Shown: positions 52,864-62,487, counted from the first letter of the stretch. The stretch: 64,000 nucleotides of DNA from Devosia sp. 66-22 (GCA_001899065.1 MKUZ01000024.1:124128-188127); one strand, 5' to 3'. The notes: a model not told the origin generated them from the letters alone. Made by a program: numbers and translations.

Positions 52864-53853
52864 ATGGATCAGGTTTTTGCCTGGCTGATGGGACTGCTCT
52901 CGTTCATTCCCGGGCTCGGCCACGACGCTCCCCCGAGCTGGAACGGCTATGCCGAGCTCGACTACGTCTATGCCGCCGCCCCCGCGGGCGGCACCATCGA
53001 GACCATCGCCGTCACCGAAGGCGACACGGTCGCCAAGGGCGATGTGTTGTTCACGCTCGACGCGTCGATCCAGCAGGCGCAGTACGAGGCGGCGGTCGCG
53101 CGCGCCAACGCCGCCCGGGCGCAGGTCGCGGCGGCGGAAGCCACGCTCGCCAATCTCCGGACGGGCGCCCGGCCCGAAGAACTGCAGGTGACGCAGGCGA
53201 CGCTGGCGCAGGCGGAGGCGAACCTCGCGCTCGCCCAGCAAACCTTCAGCCGGACGCAGGATCTGTTCGCCGGGGGCAACGTCCCGAGGTCTCAGCTCGA
53301 TCAGGCGCAGGCCGGCCTTGATGCGGCCAATGCCAGCGTCCTGCAGCTCAAAGCACAGCTCGCCGTCGCCCAGCTCCCCGCCCGCAACGACCAGATCGCA
53401 GCCGCTTCCGCCACTGTTGCGGCGGCCGAGAGCACGGCGGCGGCGGCCAGCGCCGATGCCGCCAACGCCCAGGCGGCGCTCGACAATCGCACCATCGCCG
53501 CGCCCGAAGCAGGGCGGATCGAGCGGCTCTATTACTCCGACGGCGAGGTCGCGGGGGCCGGCACGCCCGTCGTCTCGATCGCCGGCGACGGGGCGCTCAG
53601 GATCAAGTTCTATGTCAACGAGGCGGACCGGCCGGCCCTCCATCTGGGCGACGTGATCGCGGTGACCTGCGACGGCTGCGCCACCGGGCTTACGGCGAAG
53701 GTGAATCACTTCGCCTCCGACCCACAGTTCACGCCGCCTATCATCTACTCGCGCGACGAACGCAGCCGGCTGGTGTTCCTGACCGAGGCCGTGATGACCG
53801 AACAGACCGGAATTCTCCCTGGCCAACCGGTGAGCATCGGGCGGATCGAGTGA
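52864..53853 (+). CDS. HlyD/YbhG-type membrane fusion protein
   Basis: A 329-residue periplasmic adaptor with an N-terminal hydrophobic anchor, split lipoyl halves (near 35-70 and 205-235) and a long Ala/Gln-rich coiled-coil hairpin between them. It links the ABC exporter to an outer-membrane channel, which is not encoded nearby. The order TetR-HlyD-ATPase-permease is like ybiH-ybhGFSR of E. coli, but with one permease. Confidence 0.87.
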   Translation: MDQVFAWLMGLLSFIPGLGHDAPPSWNGYAELDYVYAAAPAGGTIETIAVTEGDTVAKGDVLFTLDASIQQAQYEAAVARANAARAQVAAAEATLANLRTGARPEELQVTQATLAQAEANLALAQQTFSRTQDLFAGGNVPRSQLDQAQAGLDAANASVLQLKAQLAVAQLPARNDQIAAASATVAAAESTAAAASADAANAQAALDNRTIAAPEAGRIERLYYSDGEVAGAGTPVVSIAGDGALRIKFYVNEADRPALHLGDVIAVTCDGCATGLTAKVNHFASDPQFTPPIIYSRDERSRLVFLTEAVMTEQTGILPGQPVSIGRIE

Positions 53854-54797
53854 GCGACGATCCGGTCATCGATGTGAGAGGTCTCACCAAGCGCTTCGGC
53901 GAGCGCACAGTGGTCGATCACTTCGACATCCGCGTCCCCAGGGGCGCCATCTACGGCTTCCTCGGACCCAACGGCTCGGGCAAGACCACGACCATCCGCA
54001 TGCTGTGCGGCCTGCTGACGCCCGACGAGGGCGAGGGCACATGCCTCGGCCTTGATGTGCGGGGCGAGGCGGCGCGCATCAAGGAAGAAGTCGGCTACAT
54101 GACGCAGAAGTTCTCGTATTACGAGGATCTCACGATCCGCGAGAACCTCGACTTCGTGGCCCGCATGTACCGGCTCGACCGGCGGCGGCAGCGGGTCGAC
54201 CAGGCGCTCGCCGAGCTCGGCCTCGCCGACCGTTCGCGCCAGCTCGCCGGCTCGCTCTCGGGCGGCTGGAAGCAAAGGCTGGCGCTGGCGGCGTGTCTGC
54301 TGCACGAACCCAAGCTCCTGCTGCTCGATGAGCCGACGGCCGGCGTCGATCCCAAGGCGCGCCGCGACTTCTGGGACGAGATCCGCCGCCTCAGTGCGCG
54401 CGGCGTCACGGTGCTGGTCTCGACGCACTACATGGACGAGGCCGTACAGTGCGACTTCATCACCTACATCGCCTATGGCAAGAAGCTGATCGACGGGCGG
54501 TCGAGCGAGATCCCGGCCCTTGTCGGCCTGACCACCTGGCGGGTCGAAGGGCCTGATCTCGCCGGGCTCGAGACGCGCCTCAAGGCTGAGCCGGGAGTGG
54601 AACAGGTGGCGCGGTTTGGCGCCGTGCTGCATGTATCGGGGACGGACGCGGGCAAGCTCGAAGCGGTCGCAGCACGCTACGGCGAGGGCTATCGCTGGAG
54701 CCTGCAGGTCGCGGGGCTCGAGGAGGCGTTCATCTACCTGATGGCTGGCGCCCGCGACAATTTCGCGGCGGACACGCCACCGGAGATCGCCGCATGA
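53850..54797 (+). CDS. ABC exporter ATPase (YbhF-like)
   Basis: This 315-residue ATPase starts at GTG overlapping the hlyD stop. Walker A Gly-Pro-Asn-Gly-Ser-Gly-Lys-Thr-Thr, signature Leu-Ser-Gly-Gly-Trp and Walker B Leu-Leu-Leu-Asp-Glu-Pro-Thr are intact. Unlike E. coli YbhF it carries a single ATPase domain. It energises the permease downstream. Confidence 0.88.
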   Translation: MSDDPVIDVRGLTKRFGERTVVDHFDIRVPRGAIYGFLGPNGSGKTTTIRMLCGLLTPDEGEGTCLGLDVRGEAARIKEEVGYMTQKFSYYEDLTIRENLDFVARMYRLDRRRQRVDQALAELGLADRSRQLAGSLSGGWKQRLALAACLLHEPKLLLLDEPTAGVDPKARRDFWDEIRRLSARGVTVLVSTHYMDEAVQCDFITYIAYGKKLIDGRSSEIPALVGLTTWRVEGPDLAGLETRLKAEPGVEQVARFGAVLHVSGTDAGKLEAVAARYGEGYRWSLQVAGLEEAFIYLMAGARDNFAADTPPEIAA

Positions 54798-55921
54798 GCT
54801 TCTCCTTCAGGCGCTTTGGAGCGGTGCTCTACAAGGAGTTCATCCAGATGCGGCGCGACCGCATCACCTTCGGCATGATGATCGGCCTGCCGCTCATCCA
54901 GCTCTTCCTGTTCGGCTTCGCCATCAACGCCGACCCGCGCCATCTGCCCACGCTGGTCGAGATGGGCGACAACGGGCCGCTGACCCGTGCCGTCATCGCT
55001 GGTATGCAGCAATCGGGATATTTCGATTTCCGCGGGCAGGTTTCGGGTGTGGCCGCCGGCGAGGACGCCCTGCGGCGCGGCGCGGCGAACTTCGTGGTGG
55101 TGATCCCGCCCGACTTCGAGCGCGATGTGGTGCGTGGCCGGGCGCCCGAAATCCTGATCGCCGCTGACGCGTCCGATCCGTCAGCCGTTGGCGGGGCGGC
55201 ATCGGCGCTCAGCGGCATCGTCGCCGTCGCGATCCGCGAGACGCTCACCGGCCCGCTCGCCGGCGGCAGCGCGTCGCCGCCATTTTCCGTCGTCCTCCAT
55301 CGCCAGTACAATCCCGAGGGCAAGACCTCGACCAACATCGTGCCGGGGCTGCTGGCCATTATCTTGTCGATGACGATGGTGATGATCACCGCCGTCGCCA
55401 TCGTCAAGGAAAGCGAACGCGGCACCATGGAGATGCTGATCGCCACGCCGGTGCGCCCGTTCGAGGTGATGCTGGGAAAGATCCTGCCCTATGTGTTCGT
55501 GGGCTATGTGCAGACCATCGTGTTCATCCTCGCGGCCCGCGCCGTGTTCAACGTGCCGTTCGATGGCAGCTGGTGGGCGTTCTTCATCGGCTTCAATCTG
55601 TTCATCGTGGTCAATCTGGCGCTCGGCTTCCTGATCTCGACGGCAGCGCGCAACCAGATGCAGGCCATGCAGCTGAGCTTCTTCACTATCCTGCCCTCGA
55701 TCCTGCTCTCGGGCTTCATGTTCCCGTTCGCCGGCATGCCCGGCTGGGCGCAGTTCATCGGGCAGGCGGTGCCGGCGACGCATTTCCTGCGCGTCATCCG
55801 CATGGTGATGCTCAAGGGCGGCGATGTCGCCGATGTCGCCGCCGAGTGCGGCGCCCTGGTGCTCATCCTTGTGGTGATCTCGGCGGCCGCCATGCACCGC
55901 TACCGGCAGACGCTGGATTGA
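54794..55921 (+). CDS. ABC-2 exporter permease (YbhS/YhhJ-like)
   Basis: A 375-residue permease with one N-terminal helix, a large periplasmic loop (about 45-170) and five C-terminal helices, the ABC2_membrane_3 layout. With a single permease gene it probably forms a homodimer. The exported compound is unknown; drugs or lipophilic compounds are typical. It ends 4 bases from the converging autotransporter. Confidence 0.87.
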   Translation: MSFSFRRFGAVLYKEFIQMRRDRITFGMMIGLPLIQLFLFGFAINADPRHLPTLVEMGDNGPLTRAVIAGMQQSGYFDFRGQVSGVAAGEDALRRGAANFVVVIPPDFERDVVRGRAPEILIAADASDPSAVGGAASALSGIVAVAIRETLTGPLAGGSASPPFSVVLHRQYNPEGKTSTNIVPGLLAIILSMTMVMITAVAIVKESERGTMEMLIATPVRPFEVMLGKILPYVFVGYVQTIVFILAARAVFNVPFDGSWWAFFIGFNLFIVVNLALGFLISTAARNQMQAMQLSFFTILPSILLSGFMFPFAGMPGWAQFIGQAVPATHFLRVIRMVMLKGGDVADVAAECGALVLILVVISAAAMHRYRQTLD

Positions 55922-55925
55922 CGCG

Positions 55926-58900
55926 TCAGAACCTGCCGGAGAGTGTCGCGGTCAGCGCACTGGCCGAGCCGCCGCTGCCCAGGCTGCCCGTGTAGTCGAG
56001 GCCGAGGCTGACCTGGCCCATGTCGAGCGCGGTGCCTGCCGAGATGGCGAGAGTGTCAGCCGGCAATGGCGCGCCCGCCACAGTGAAGGCGCTCGTGCCG
56101 GCCGCTCTGTTGGTGGTCGACGCGCCGCCCAAGGCGTGCCGCCAGGCGGCCGATGCGCGCAGCGTCAGCGTCATGTCGTCGGCAAGGGCGATCGCGTGCT
56201 CGAGGCGGACCCCCAGCGTTGCGACCAGCGCGCTGGCCACCGAGGGATCGACAGTCAGCGCACCGGCACCGGTGCCGCCCTCGGTGTAGCCCGAGGTCGT
56301 CGCCATGAGGCCCGCGAGCCCGCCGAACGGCGTGATGGTCGTGCCGTTCATGTCGATACGGTAGCCGAGCTCGCCGAAGGCCTGCGCGGTCGCACTCGCA
56401 TAGCTCGCGGTGAAGGTGTCGCTGACCCCGGGGAAGATCACGCGCCGCGTCGCATCGATGTCGCGACCGGTGATCGCGCCGCCAAAGCTGGCATAGAACG
56501 CATCCCACTGCGCCCCGCCATAGGCGCCCAGGGTGATCTCGCTGCTGCGCGTATCCATGTCGCGCGAGGCGATGTCGTCGCGCGACTGCCCATAGCCCAG
56601 CAGCACACCCAGCCAGCCATCGCCCATTGCGCTGTCGGCGCCGAGCAGAAGGCCGCCTGTCGCATGGTCGACCGCAGGGCCGTTGCCGTCGCCAGGCAGG
56701 TGCGAGACCCCGCCATAGGGTGTCGACCACACGCCGCGTGTCCCGCGCCGGTCGAGCGCGGCGTCGCGCACGAAGCGGCCATCGTCGAGCGCGGCGGCAG
56801 TGACGCTCGCATAGCCGTCGCCTGAGATGGCATCGAGCGCGCCCGGCGTCTGTCCGCCCGAAAGAACGAGCAGCTGGCCGAAATAGGGAGCTCCCTTGCC
56901 GCCGGCGTCGAGCGCCGCAGCGGTCGCGGTCTGGTTCGGTGTCTTGGCGAAATCGCCCAGGGTGAGCGAATTGCGCGTCAGGGTCAGGTACACGTTGTTG
57001 GTGTCGTAGGTCAGCGCGCCGTCGAAGAAGGCGGAGGTCACGTTGACGTCGTCGTCGAAGGTGCCGGCCACGCCGCCGGCGGCGCTGAGGATCGTGTACT
57101 GGGTCACGGCCCCGTAGGTGCCGGGCTCCATGGCCACCGAGACGGTGGCCGCGGTGCTGAGCGTGGCGGTGCCGCCGGCGGCGACCTTGTCGCTGCCGCC
57201 GGTTGCGTTGACTTCGACGTCGTAATTCGAGCCTGCGTCCATCACCACATTGCCGGCGACGATGAGCGTGCCGATCGAATTGCCGGGCGCCACCGAGCCG
57301 CCGCTGGCCGTCAGGCTCCCGATGGTGCCGGTGCCCTTGAGGATGCCGCTGCCGGTCAATTGCAGGTCGAGGCCGGGCAGGGCGGTGTTGATCCGCACGA
57401 TGCCGTCCTCGGCGCGGAGCGAGCCGGTGAAGGTCGAGCCGGTGAAGCTCCAGTCGGAACTGCCGGTCTTGACCAGGCTGTCGAAGCCGGTGAACTGCGT
57501 GCCGATCCGATCGAGGTCGAACATCTCCGTGCCCGCGCCGCCGAAGCGCAGCACATCGCCCGTGGCCGAGGCGGCCGACACGTTGCCCTTGATGTCGAAG
57601 CCGGGCAGCAGCGTCAGTTGGCCCGGACCGCTGGCAAAGACGATGGCGTCGGTGCCCGTCGCGTCGATGCTGCCGGCAATCTCCATCGTCGCGCCGAGGG
57701 CATCGATCAGGACGCCGATGCCGCTCACGCTGGTGACCTCGATGCCGGCACCGCTGCCGATGCTCAGGGCGACCGTGTCGCCGACGGCGTTGATGGCCTG
57801 TTCGCTGCGGATCGTGCCGCCCGTGATCCCGATGCGGACGTCGGCGCCGCCCGCGACGATGCCGAGTTCGGAGGTGATGTCGGCGGCCGAGTCGATGCGC
57901 GTGATGCCCGCGGCGCCCGAGCCGAGCCCCAGCACCGCGGGGGCGCCGGTGTGGCTGACGATCGTGCCCGCCAGGTCGATGCCGATATTGCCCGGTCCGT
58001 CGAGGAAGGCGTAGACCGCGCCGACGAAAGCGTCGATGCCGCCGGTCGCCGTGATGCCGATATTGCCGGTCCCCTCTTTGTAGACGAAGACGCCGCCGCC
58101 GTTCGCCGAGGTGATCGAGCCGGTCTGCTCGATCATGACGTCGGCGTCGCTGATGTGGCTCACGAAGATGCCGGCGCCGTCGTCGGCGGTGATATTGCCG
58201 CTCGAGGTGATGGAGACCGCCGTCTGCACGCAGTCGCACACGTCCACCAGGATGCCGGCATATTCCGCGTCGATATCGGCGCCGTTGATGATTTCGATGT
58301 CGCCGCCCGTGAGGGGCGCGCCCGAAGCCGAGCGCTCGACATAGATGCCTGCGGGCCCGCCGCTCAGGGGCGGGCCGAGGCCGCCGCGGGCGGAGATCGT
58401 CGTGCCGGCGGCCGTCGCGATCGAAACGGCGCCGTGCTCGCCTGCATGGACGATGGCGATGCCAGAATCCTCAGACGCCACGTCGCCCTTGGTTTCGACC
58501 TCCACATCGCCGCTCGAGCCGGGATCGTAGAAGACGACGATGCCGGGTCCCGTGCTGTCGATCGGGCCGTTCGCCAGGATCTTAGTGGTCCCCTCGCCCA
58601 GGCGGGCAACGAGGATACCCGCGTCGAACGTCGTGATCGCGCCGGCCGCGATATCGACAAGTCCGTCGCCATCATGGGTGACCTGGACGCCGACGGAGTT
58701 CGAGGTGATGGCGTGGGCGATGTAGAGCAGGACGTTGCCGTCCGACAGTTCGTCGACCGCGATGCCTATGTCGGCCGAAGTGATCGACGCGCCGGCCGAG
58801 CCGTCATAGCAGACGAGGTCGAACTCGCCGTAGAAGGTGACGGCCGCGGCAACCGGACTAGTGCTGTTGATCGCCTCGCCATTGATGACGGAGGCCGAGT

Positions 58901-59150
58901 CGCCCGTCGAGGGAAGGTCGGTTTCAAAGACCAGGCCGGTCGAGCCGGTATCGACGATGTAGGCCTGGTCGCCCGCGACATTGGGATCGCCGCTTGCCGT
59001 CAGCGTGGGCGTCGTGTCGGTCGTCGGGCACAGGGTCGGCGGCATCGGCAGCGGTGGCGCCGCCTGCACGGGCGCGGCAAGCAGCAGCAGGCCGGCCATT
59101 GCAGCCAGCCCAACGAGCCTCGCAGACGCAATGCGAAGTCCGAGCCCCAA
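55926..59150 (-). CDS. autotransporter (type Va) with beta-helix-like passenger
   Basis: A 1074-residue protein starting at TTG with a GGGGAAAA-type ribosome site. A signal peptide ends near Pro-Val-Gln-Ala. Residues about 50-480 consist of imperfect repeats of 45-50 residues with Gly-Ile-x-Val and Gly-Asn-Ile-Gly-Ile turns, expected to form a beta-helix. An autochaperone-like segment follows (Gly-Thr-Gly-Thr-Ile-Gly ... Val-Ala-Pro-Gly-Asn-Ser-Ile-Gly-Thr-Leu), then a beta-barrel from about 815 ending Ala-Thr-Leu-Ser-Gly-Arg-Phe. Four cysteines in the passenger are unusual. It probably sits on the cell surface as an adhesin or protective layer; no catalytic motif is visible. Confidence 0.87.
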   Translation of the reverse strand: MGLGLRIASARLVGLAAMAGLLLLAAPVQAAPPLPMPPTLCPTTDTTPTLTASGDPNVAGDQAYIVDTGSTGLVFETDLPSTGDSASVINGEAINSTSPVAAAVTFYGEFDLVCYDGSAGASITSADIGIAVDELSDGNVLLYIAHAITSNSVGVQVTHDGDGLVDIAAGAITTFDAGILVARLGEGTTKILANGPIDSTGPGIVVFYDPGSSGDVEVETKGDVASEDSGIAIVHAGEHGAVSIATAAGTTISARGGLGPPLSGGPAGIYVERSASGAPLTGGDIEIINGADIDAEYAGILVDVCDCVQTAVSITSSGNITADDGAGIFVSHISDADVMIEQTGSITSANGGGVFVYKEGTGNIGITATGGIDAFVGAVYAFLDGPGNIGIDLAGTIVSHTGAPAVLGLGSGAAGITRIDSAADITSELGIVAGGADVRIGITGGTIRSEQAINAVGDTVALSIGSGAGIEVTSVSGIGVLIDALGATMEIAGSIDATGTDAIVFASGPGQLTLLPGFDIKGNVSAASATGDVLRFGGAGTEMFDLDRIGTQFTGFDSLVKTGSSDWSFTGSTFTGSLRAEDGIVRINTALPGLDLQLTGSGILKGTGTIGSLTASGGSVAPGNSIGTLIVAGNVVMDAGSNYDVEVNATGGSDKVAAGGTATLSTAATVSVAMEPGTYGAVTQYTILSAAGGVAGTFDDDVNVTSAFFDGALTYDTNNVYLTLTRNSLTLGDFAKTPNQTATAAALDAGGKGAPYFGQLLVLSGGQTPGALDAISGDGYASVTAAALDDGRFVRDAALDRRGTRGVWSTPYGGVSHLPGDGNGPAVDHATGGLLLGADSAMGDGWLGVLLGYGQSRDDIASRDMDTRSSEITLGAYGGAQWDAFYASFGGAITGRDIDATRRVIFPGVSDTFTASYASATAQAFGELGYRIDMNGTTITPFGGLAGLMATTSGYTEGGTGAGALTVDPSVASALVATLGVRLEHAIALADDMTLTLRASAAWRHALGGASTTNRAAGTSAFTVAGAPLPADTLAISAGTALDMGQVSLGLDYTGSLGSGGSASALTATLSGRF

Positions 59151-59298
59151 GACGCTTTTCCCCGTGCCGCGACACTCGCGGCTGCGCAGGTCGTTCCCGC
59201 CTGCTTGGGCGGGACTTTAGAGGCGGGCGGATGGCGCGCAAGTCGATTCAAGCAGAATTCAGAAAGATCAGAACCCCCGAATGGGAGTTCTACAGTGC

Positions 59299-59325
59299 CT
59301 CCGGCGCCCGATTTCGGCGCCGGAG
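59299..59325. terminator. perfect hairpin between two minus-strand genes
   Basis: CTCCGGCGCC and GGCGCCGGAG form a 10-base stem with a 7-base loop. It lies 15 bases after the stop of the small secreted-protein gene and upstream of the autotransporter. No T-run follows in either direction. A second repeat, GAACCCCC/GGGAGTTC, adjoins it. Confidence 0.5.
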
Positions 59326-59340
59326 CAGTAATAGCCGGGC

Positions 59341-59595
59341 CTAGAGCAGGTAGAGATGGAGCAGGACAGGGTCGGCTTCCGGGTTGGTCGGGCCGGTTTC
59401 ATCCATGATCTGCGCGCGCCACAGGTCGATTTCGTGCAGCTTGCGGCAGAACTCGGTGCTGTTGTCGGGGTCCATCAGCCGGCATTCGGCGCGCGAGCTC
59501 GGCGCACCTGCAGCGATGGCGGGAACCGTCGTCAGCAGCGGCGCGGCGAGCAGCGCGGCGAGGACGAGGGCGGTAGCGGGACGCTTGAGAGACAT
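59341..59595 (-). CDS. small secreted protein of unknown function
   Basis: This 84-residue protein has a Sec signal peptide ending Ala-Ile-Ala-Ala-Gly. The mature part of about 55 residues is polar with two cysteines (Glu-Cys-Arg-Leu and Glu-Phe-Cys-Arg) that may pair. The ATG at 59595 follows GAAGGAAA. No family recognised. Confidence 0.6.
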   Translation of the reverse strand: MSLKRPATALVLAALLAAPLLTTVPAIAAGAPSSRAECRLMDPDNSTEFCRKLHEIDLWRAQIMDETGPTNPEADPVLLHLYLL

Positions 59596-59668
59596 CGGGT
59601 TTCCTTCCGTTAGGTCTCGTTCGATGGGGCGAGACTGGCGGAAGGAGGCTGAATGCTGCTTGAGCGGA

Positions 59669-61003
59669 CTATTCAGCGTAGCCCAGCATCTGGTCCTGGC
59701 GCTGGCGCAGCGCATAAAGGCGCGTGGTCTGGTCGGGGGTAGCGTTATAGGCGGTCAGCAATTCGCCCTTTTTGACCGGCGCCGTGACTTTGCCGCCTTC
59801 GAGCAGGCCCACCGGCACCGCCTGCTGCGCGCGGGCGTCGGTCGCGGTGAGGGTAAAGCTGCGGTAGCAGGTCTCGCCGATTGCATCGAAGGTCTCGCCG
59901 GCCGCGAGGTCGCGCTTGGCCACGGCGCAGACTTCGGCCACGGGTGTGGGCAGCGGCACCATGTCGGGCCTGCCGTAAAGCATGATGCGCGCCGCCGTCA
60001 GCGGCACCTCGAGCGATGTCAGGTGGTAGGGCCGGAAGAACGAGTAGTACGGCCCGTGCCCGACATGCAGGTCGTCCATGCGCTCGATGATGCGGGGGTG
60101 CTCGGCCTCGACGATGCAGAACACGCCCGGCGCCACGCCCTTGCCCACGGTGAAGTCCACGACACCCTTCCGGTGGAGGATGCCGCCGTCTTCCTTGGGG
60201 ATCAGCACCTTGACCATCTGGTCGCGGTCGGCGGCGGGCCCGTGCATGCCGGGCACGTCGGGGACGAGGCCCGTGGCATTGGCGATGCAGGCCATCTCGA
60301 CCATCGTCTTTGAGCCGTCGACGAACTCGACCAGCATGCGCGGGTTCATGTTCCGGCGCGTCGCTTCCTCGCGATAGTCGTCAGGCACCGCGTCGCGGTT
60401 GAAGGCGTTGTTCTTGCCCTTGCCGGCAGCAACGATGCGGTAGCCCAGCGCGGTGGCGAACTCGATCAGTTCCATGCACGAGCTCGGCTCGTCGCCGGCG
60501 CCCACCGAATAGATCACGCCCAGCCGGTCGGCCTCCTGCTTGAGGTAGGGCCCGATGGTGACGTCGGCCTCGACATTCATCATCACCAGGTGCTTGCCGT
60601 GCTCCATCGCCAGCAGGTCGAAGTCGGCGGCGACACCCGGCTTGCCGGTCGCGTCGATCACCACGTCGACCAGCGGATTGCGCACCAGCGTGTCGGCCGA
60701 GGTGATGGCGAGCTTGCCCGCCTCGATCGCCGCGGTCACCTTGGACGGCGTGTCCGCCTCGACCGCGTGGCTCGTGTCGCCATAGGCGATGGCAGTCGCC
60801 TCGAGCGCCGTATGGGGCCGACGCGTCGCAATCGCGGCGATCTCGATGCCGCGCATCAGCATGCCCTGCGTCACGAGGTCGGTGCCCATCTCGCCCGACC
60901 CGATCACGCCCACCCGGATCGGCCGGTTCTCGTCGGCGCGCTGCTTGAGGTCGCGGGCGAGGCCCGTGAGGTGGACATTGGTCAGGGGAGCGTAAGGCTG
61001 CAT
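59669..61003 (-). CDS. NAD-binding oxidoreductase with C-terminal SAF domain
   Basis: A 444-residue protein with a homoserine-dehydrogenase-like Rossmann half (Val-Ile-Gly-Ser-Gly-Glu-Met-Gly near residue 34, Asp-Ala-Thr-Gly-Lys-Pro-Gly near residue 117) and a C-terminal SAF domain (about 365-430). Such proteins sit in several sugar-acid and polyol pathways and are often misnamed FlgA-like. The substrate is unknown. It is divergent from the hydrolase gene across 54 bases. The long frame upstream is a shadow. Confidence 0.8.
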   Translation of the reverse strand: MQPYAPLTNVHLTGLARDLKQRADENRPIRVGVIGSGEMGTDLVTQGMLMRGIEIAAIATRRPHTALEATAIAYGDTSHAVEADTPSKVTAAIEAGKLAITSADTLVRNPLVDVVIDATGKPGVAADFDLLAMEHGKHLVMMNVEADVTIGPYLKQEADRLGVIYSVGAGDEPSSCMELIEFATALGYRIVAAGKGKNNAFNRDAVPDDYREEATRRNMNPRMLVEFVDGSKTMVEMACIANATGLVPDVPGMHGPAADRDQMVKVLIPKEDGGILHRKGVVDFTVGKGVAPGVFCIVEAEHPRIIERMDDLHVGHGPYYSFFRPYHLTSLEVPLTAARIMLYGRPDMVPLPTPVAEVCAVAKRDLAAGETFDAIGETCYRSFTLTATDARAQQAVPVGLLEGGKVTAPVKKGELLTAYNATPDQTTRLYALRQRQDQMLGYAE

Positions 61004-61057
61004 GGCGCGGGGGATAGCACTGGACGGGAAGCATGGGAACCGGCGAAACTCCCGCTC

Positions 61058-62095
61058 ATGACATCGGAACTGCGCATCTCCACCACCGGCCGCCTGGGCA
61101 GCATCGTCCTCGACCGGCCCAAGGCCATCAACGCCCTCTCGCTCGAGATGATCGAGGGAATCGCCGCCGCCCTCGCGCAGTGGCGGGACGACCCGGACAT
61201 CGGGGCCGTGCTGTTCGAGGGGGCCGGTGAGAAAGGGTTCTGCGCCGGCGGCGACGTACGCGCGGCGCGCGCGCATGTGATCGAAGGGCGGCCCGAGGAC
61301 GCCGACCGTTACTTCGCCACCGAATACCGCATGAACGCGCTCATAGCAGGTTATCCCAAGCCTCTGGTGGCCCTGACCCGTGGCATCGTGATGGGCGGCG
61401 GCATCGGCATTGCCGGCCATTGCGGCATGCGGATCACCCAGCCGGGATCGCGCTTTGCCATGCCGGAATCGGCGATCGGCTTCTTCGCCGATGTCGGGGT
61501 CAGCGCCATCCTCGCCAAGGCGCCACTCAACCGGGCCCTGCTGTTCCTCATGAGCGGGGTGAGTGTGGGCGCGTCCGATGCGCTGGCGCTGGGGCTCGCC
61601 GATGTCGTGGTGCCATCCGAGGCGGTCGAGCCGTTGCGGCGCGACATCGCCGATGCCGCCCGGTCCAGCCACGCGCGCGAGCACATCGTGCGGCTGATGG
61701 CGGCGGGCGCCGTCGTTGCCGGCGAAGCGCCGTTTGCGGCCAAGGCCGACCTGCTGCCGGCGCGGCAATGGGAGAGCCCGGCCGAGTTCGTCGCCGCAGT
61801 CGGCGACATTGCGGCGCTCGGCGAGATCGCCGCCGTTCTTGCGCTGCGCAGTCCGAGCTCGCTGGCCGCCACCTTCCACGCCCAGCTCGCCGCGCGCCGG
61901 CTGATGGCGGTCGGGCCGACGCTCGAGATGGAGCTGCGGCTCGCCGGACTGATGGCGCGGCGGGCCGATTTCGCCGAGGGCGTACGCGCCGTGCTGGTCG
62001 ACAAGGACCAGGCGCCGCGCTGGTCGCCGGACCGTCTGGAGGCGCTCGACCAGGCGCCCATTCTCGCGGCGGTCGGGGGCCCGCAAAGCGCCTGA
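61058..62095 (+). CDS. enoyl-CoA hydratase/isomerase family, probable 3-hydroxyisobutyryl-CoA hydrolase
   Basis: This 345-residue crotonase-fold protein has Phe-Cys-Ala-Gly-Gly-Asp-Val-Arg near residue 67, Gly-Ile-Val-Met-Gly-Gly-Gly-Ile-Gly oxyanion segment near residue 108 and Pro-Glu-Ser-Ala-Ile-Gly-Phe-Phe-Ala-Asp-Val-Gly near residue 136, matching the hydrolase of valine breakdown. No other branched-chain genes are adjacent. Confidence 0.85.
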   Translation: MTSELRISTTGRLGSIVLDRPKAINALSLEMIEGIAAALAQWRDDPDIGAVLFEGAGEKGFCAGGDVRAARAHVIEGRPEDADRYFATEYRMNALIAGYPKPLVALTRGIVMGGGIGIAGHCGMRITQPGSRFAMPESAIGFFADVGVSAILAKAPLNRALLFLMSGVSVGASDALALGLADVVVPSEAVEPLRRDIADAARSSHAREHIVRLMAAGAVVAGEAPFAAKADLLPARQWESPAEFVAAVGDIAALGEIAAVLALRSPSSLAATFHAQLAARRLMAVGPTLEMELRLAGLMARRADFAEGVRAVLVDKDQAPRWSPDRLEALDQAPILAAVGGPQSA

Positions 62096-62142
62096 AATTG
62101 GGCCGCAGCGCCCACAGGGTTAGCACTTCTTAAACCGTTCCC

Positions 62143-62481
62143 ATGGAGACTGCCCGCTTGGCAAAACCCTCGGGGGACGGGCTTTTCATGGCCGAAGCAG
62201 CCGACAGCAGGATCGTGGCCCTGCCCGCGATCGTCGACCTCGACGCGCTCGATTTTGTGCGCGACGGGTTGATCGAGGCTGTCGAGCTGGGGGCGGTCAG
62301 GGTCGATGCCTCGCAGGTCGAGCGGGTTTCCACCAACGCGCTCTTCATGCTCGTCAGCGCGGCCGAAACGGCCAAGCGCAACAGCGTGGGTTTTGAGATT
62401 TCAGGGGCCAGCGCGCCCATCAAGGCTGCCATCGACCGGCTCGGTCTCGCGCACGCCTTCTCGGGTTTGATGAAAGGATAG
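62143..62481 (+). CDS. STAS-domain protein of a chemotaxis operon
   Basis: A 112-residue single STAS domain with the anti-anti-sigma-like segment Asp-Ala-Ser-Gln-Val-Glu-Arg-Val-Ser-Thr-Asn-Ala near residue 52, whose Ser or Thr may be a phosphorylation site. An ATG at 62188 would give a shorter version. It is 6 bases from cheY and probably co-transcribed with the che genes. Confidence 0.8.
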   Translation: METARLAKPSGDGLFMAEAADSRIVALPAIVDLDALDFVRDGLIEAVELGAVRVDASQVERVSTNALFMLVSAAETAKRNSVGFEISGASAPIKAAIDRLGLAHAFSGLMKG

Positions 62482-62487
62482 TACCGC

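Noticed and set aside
59669-62086. 805-codon form of the SAF-domain gene
   Set aside because: The added upstream half is antisense to the hydrolase gene. The Met at 61003 gives the normal family start.
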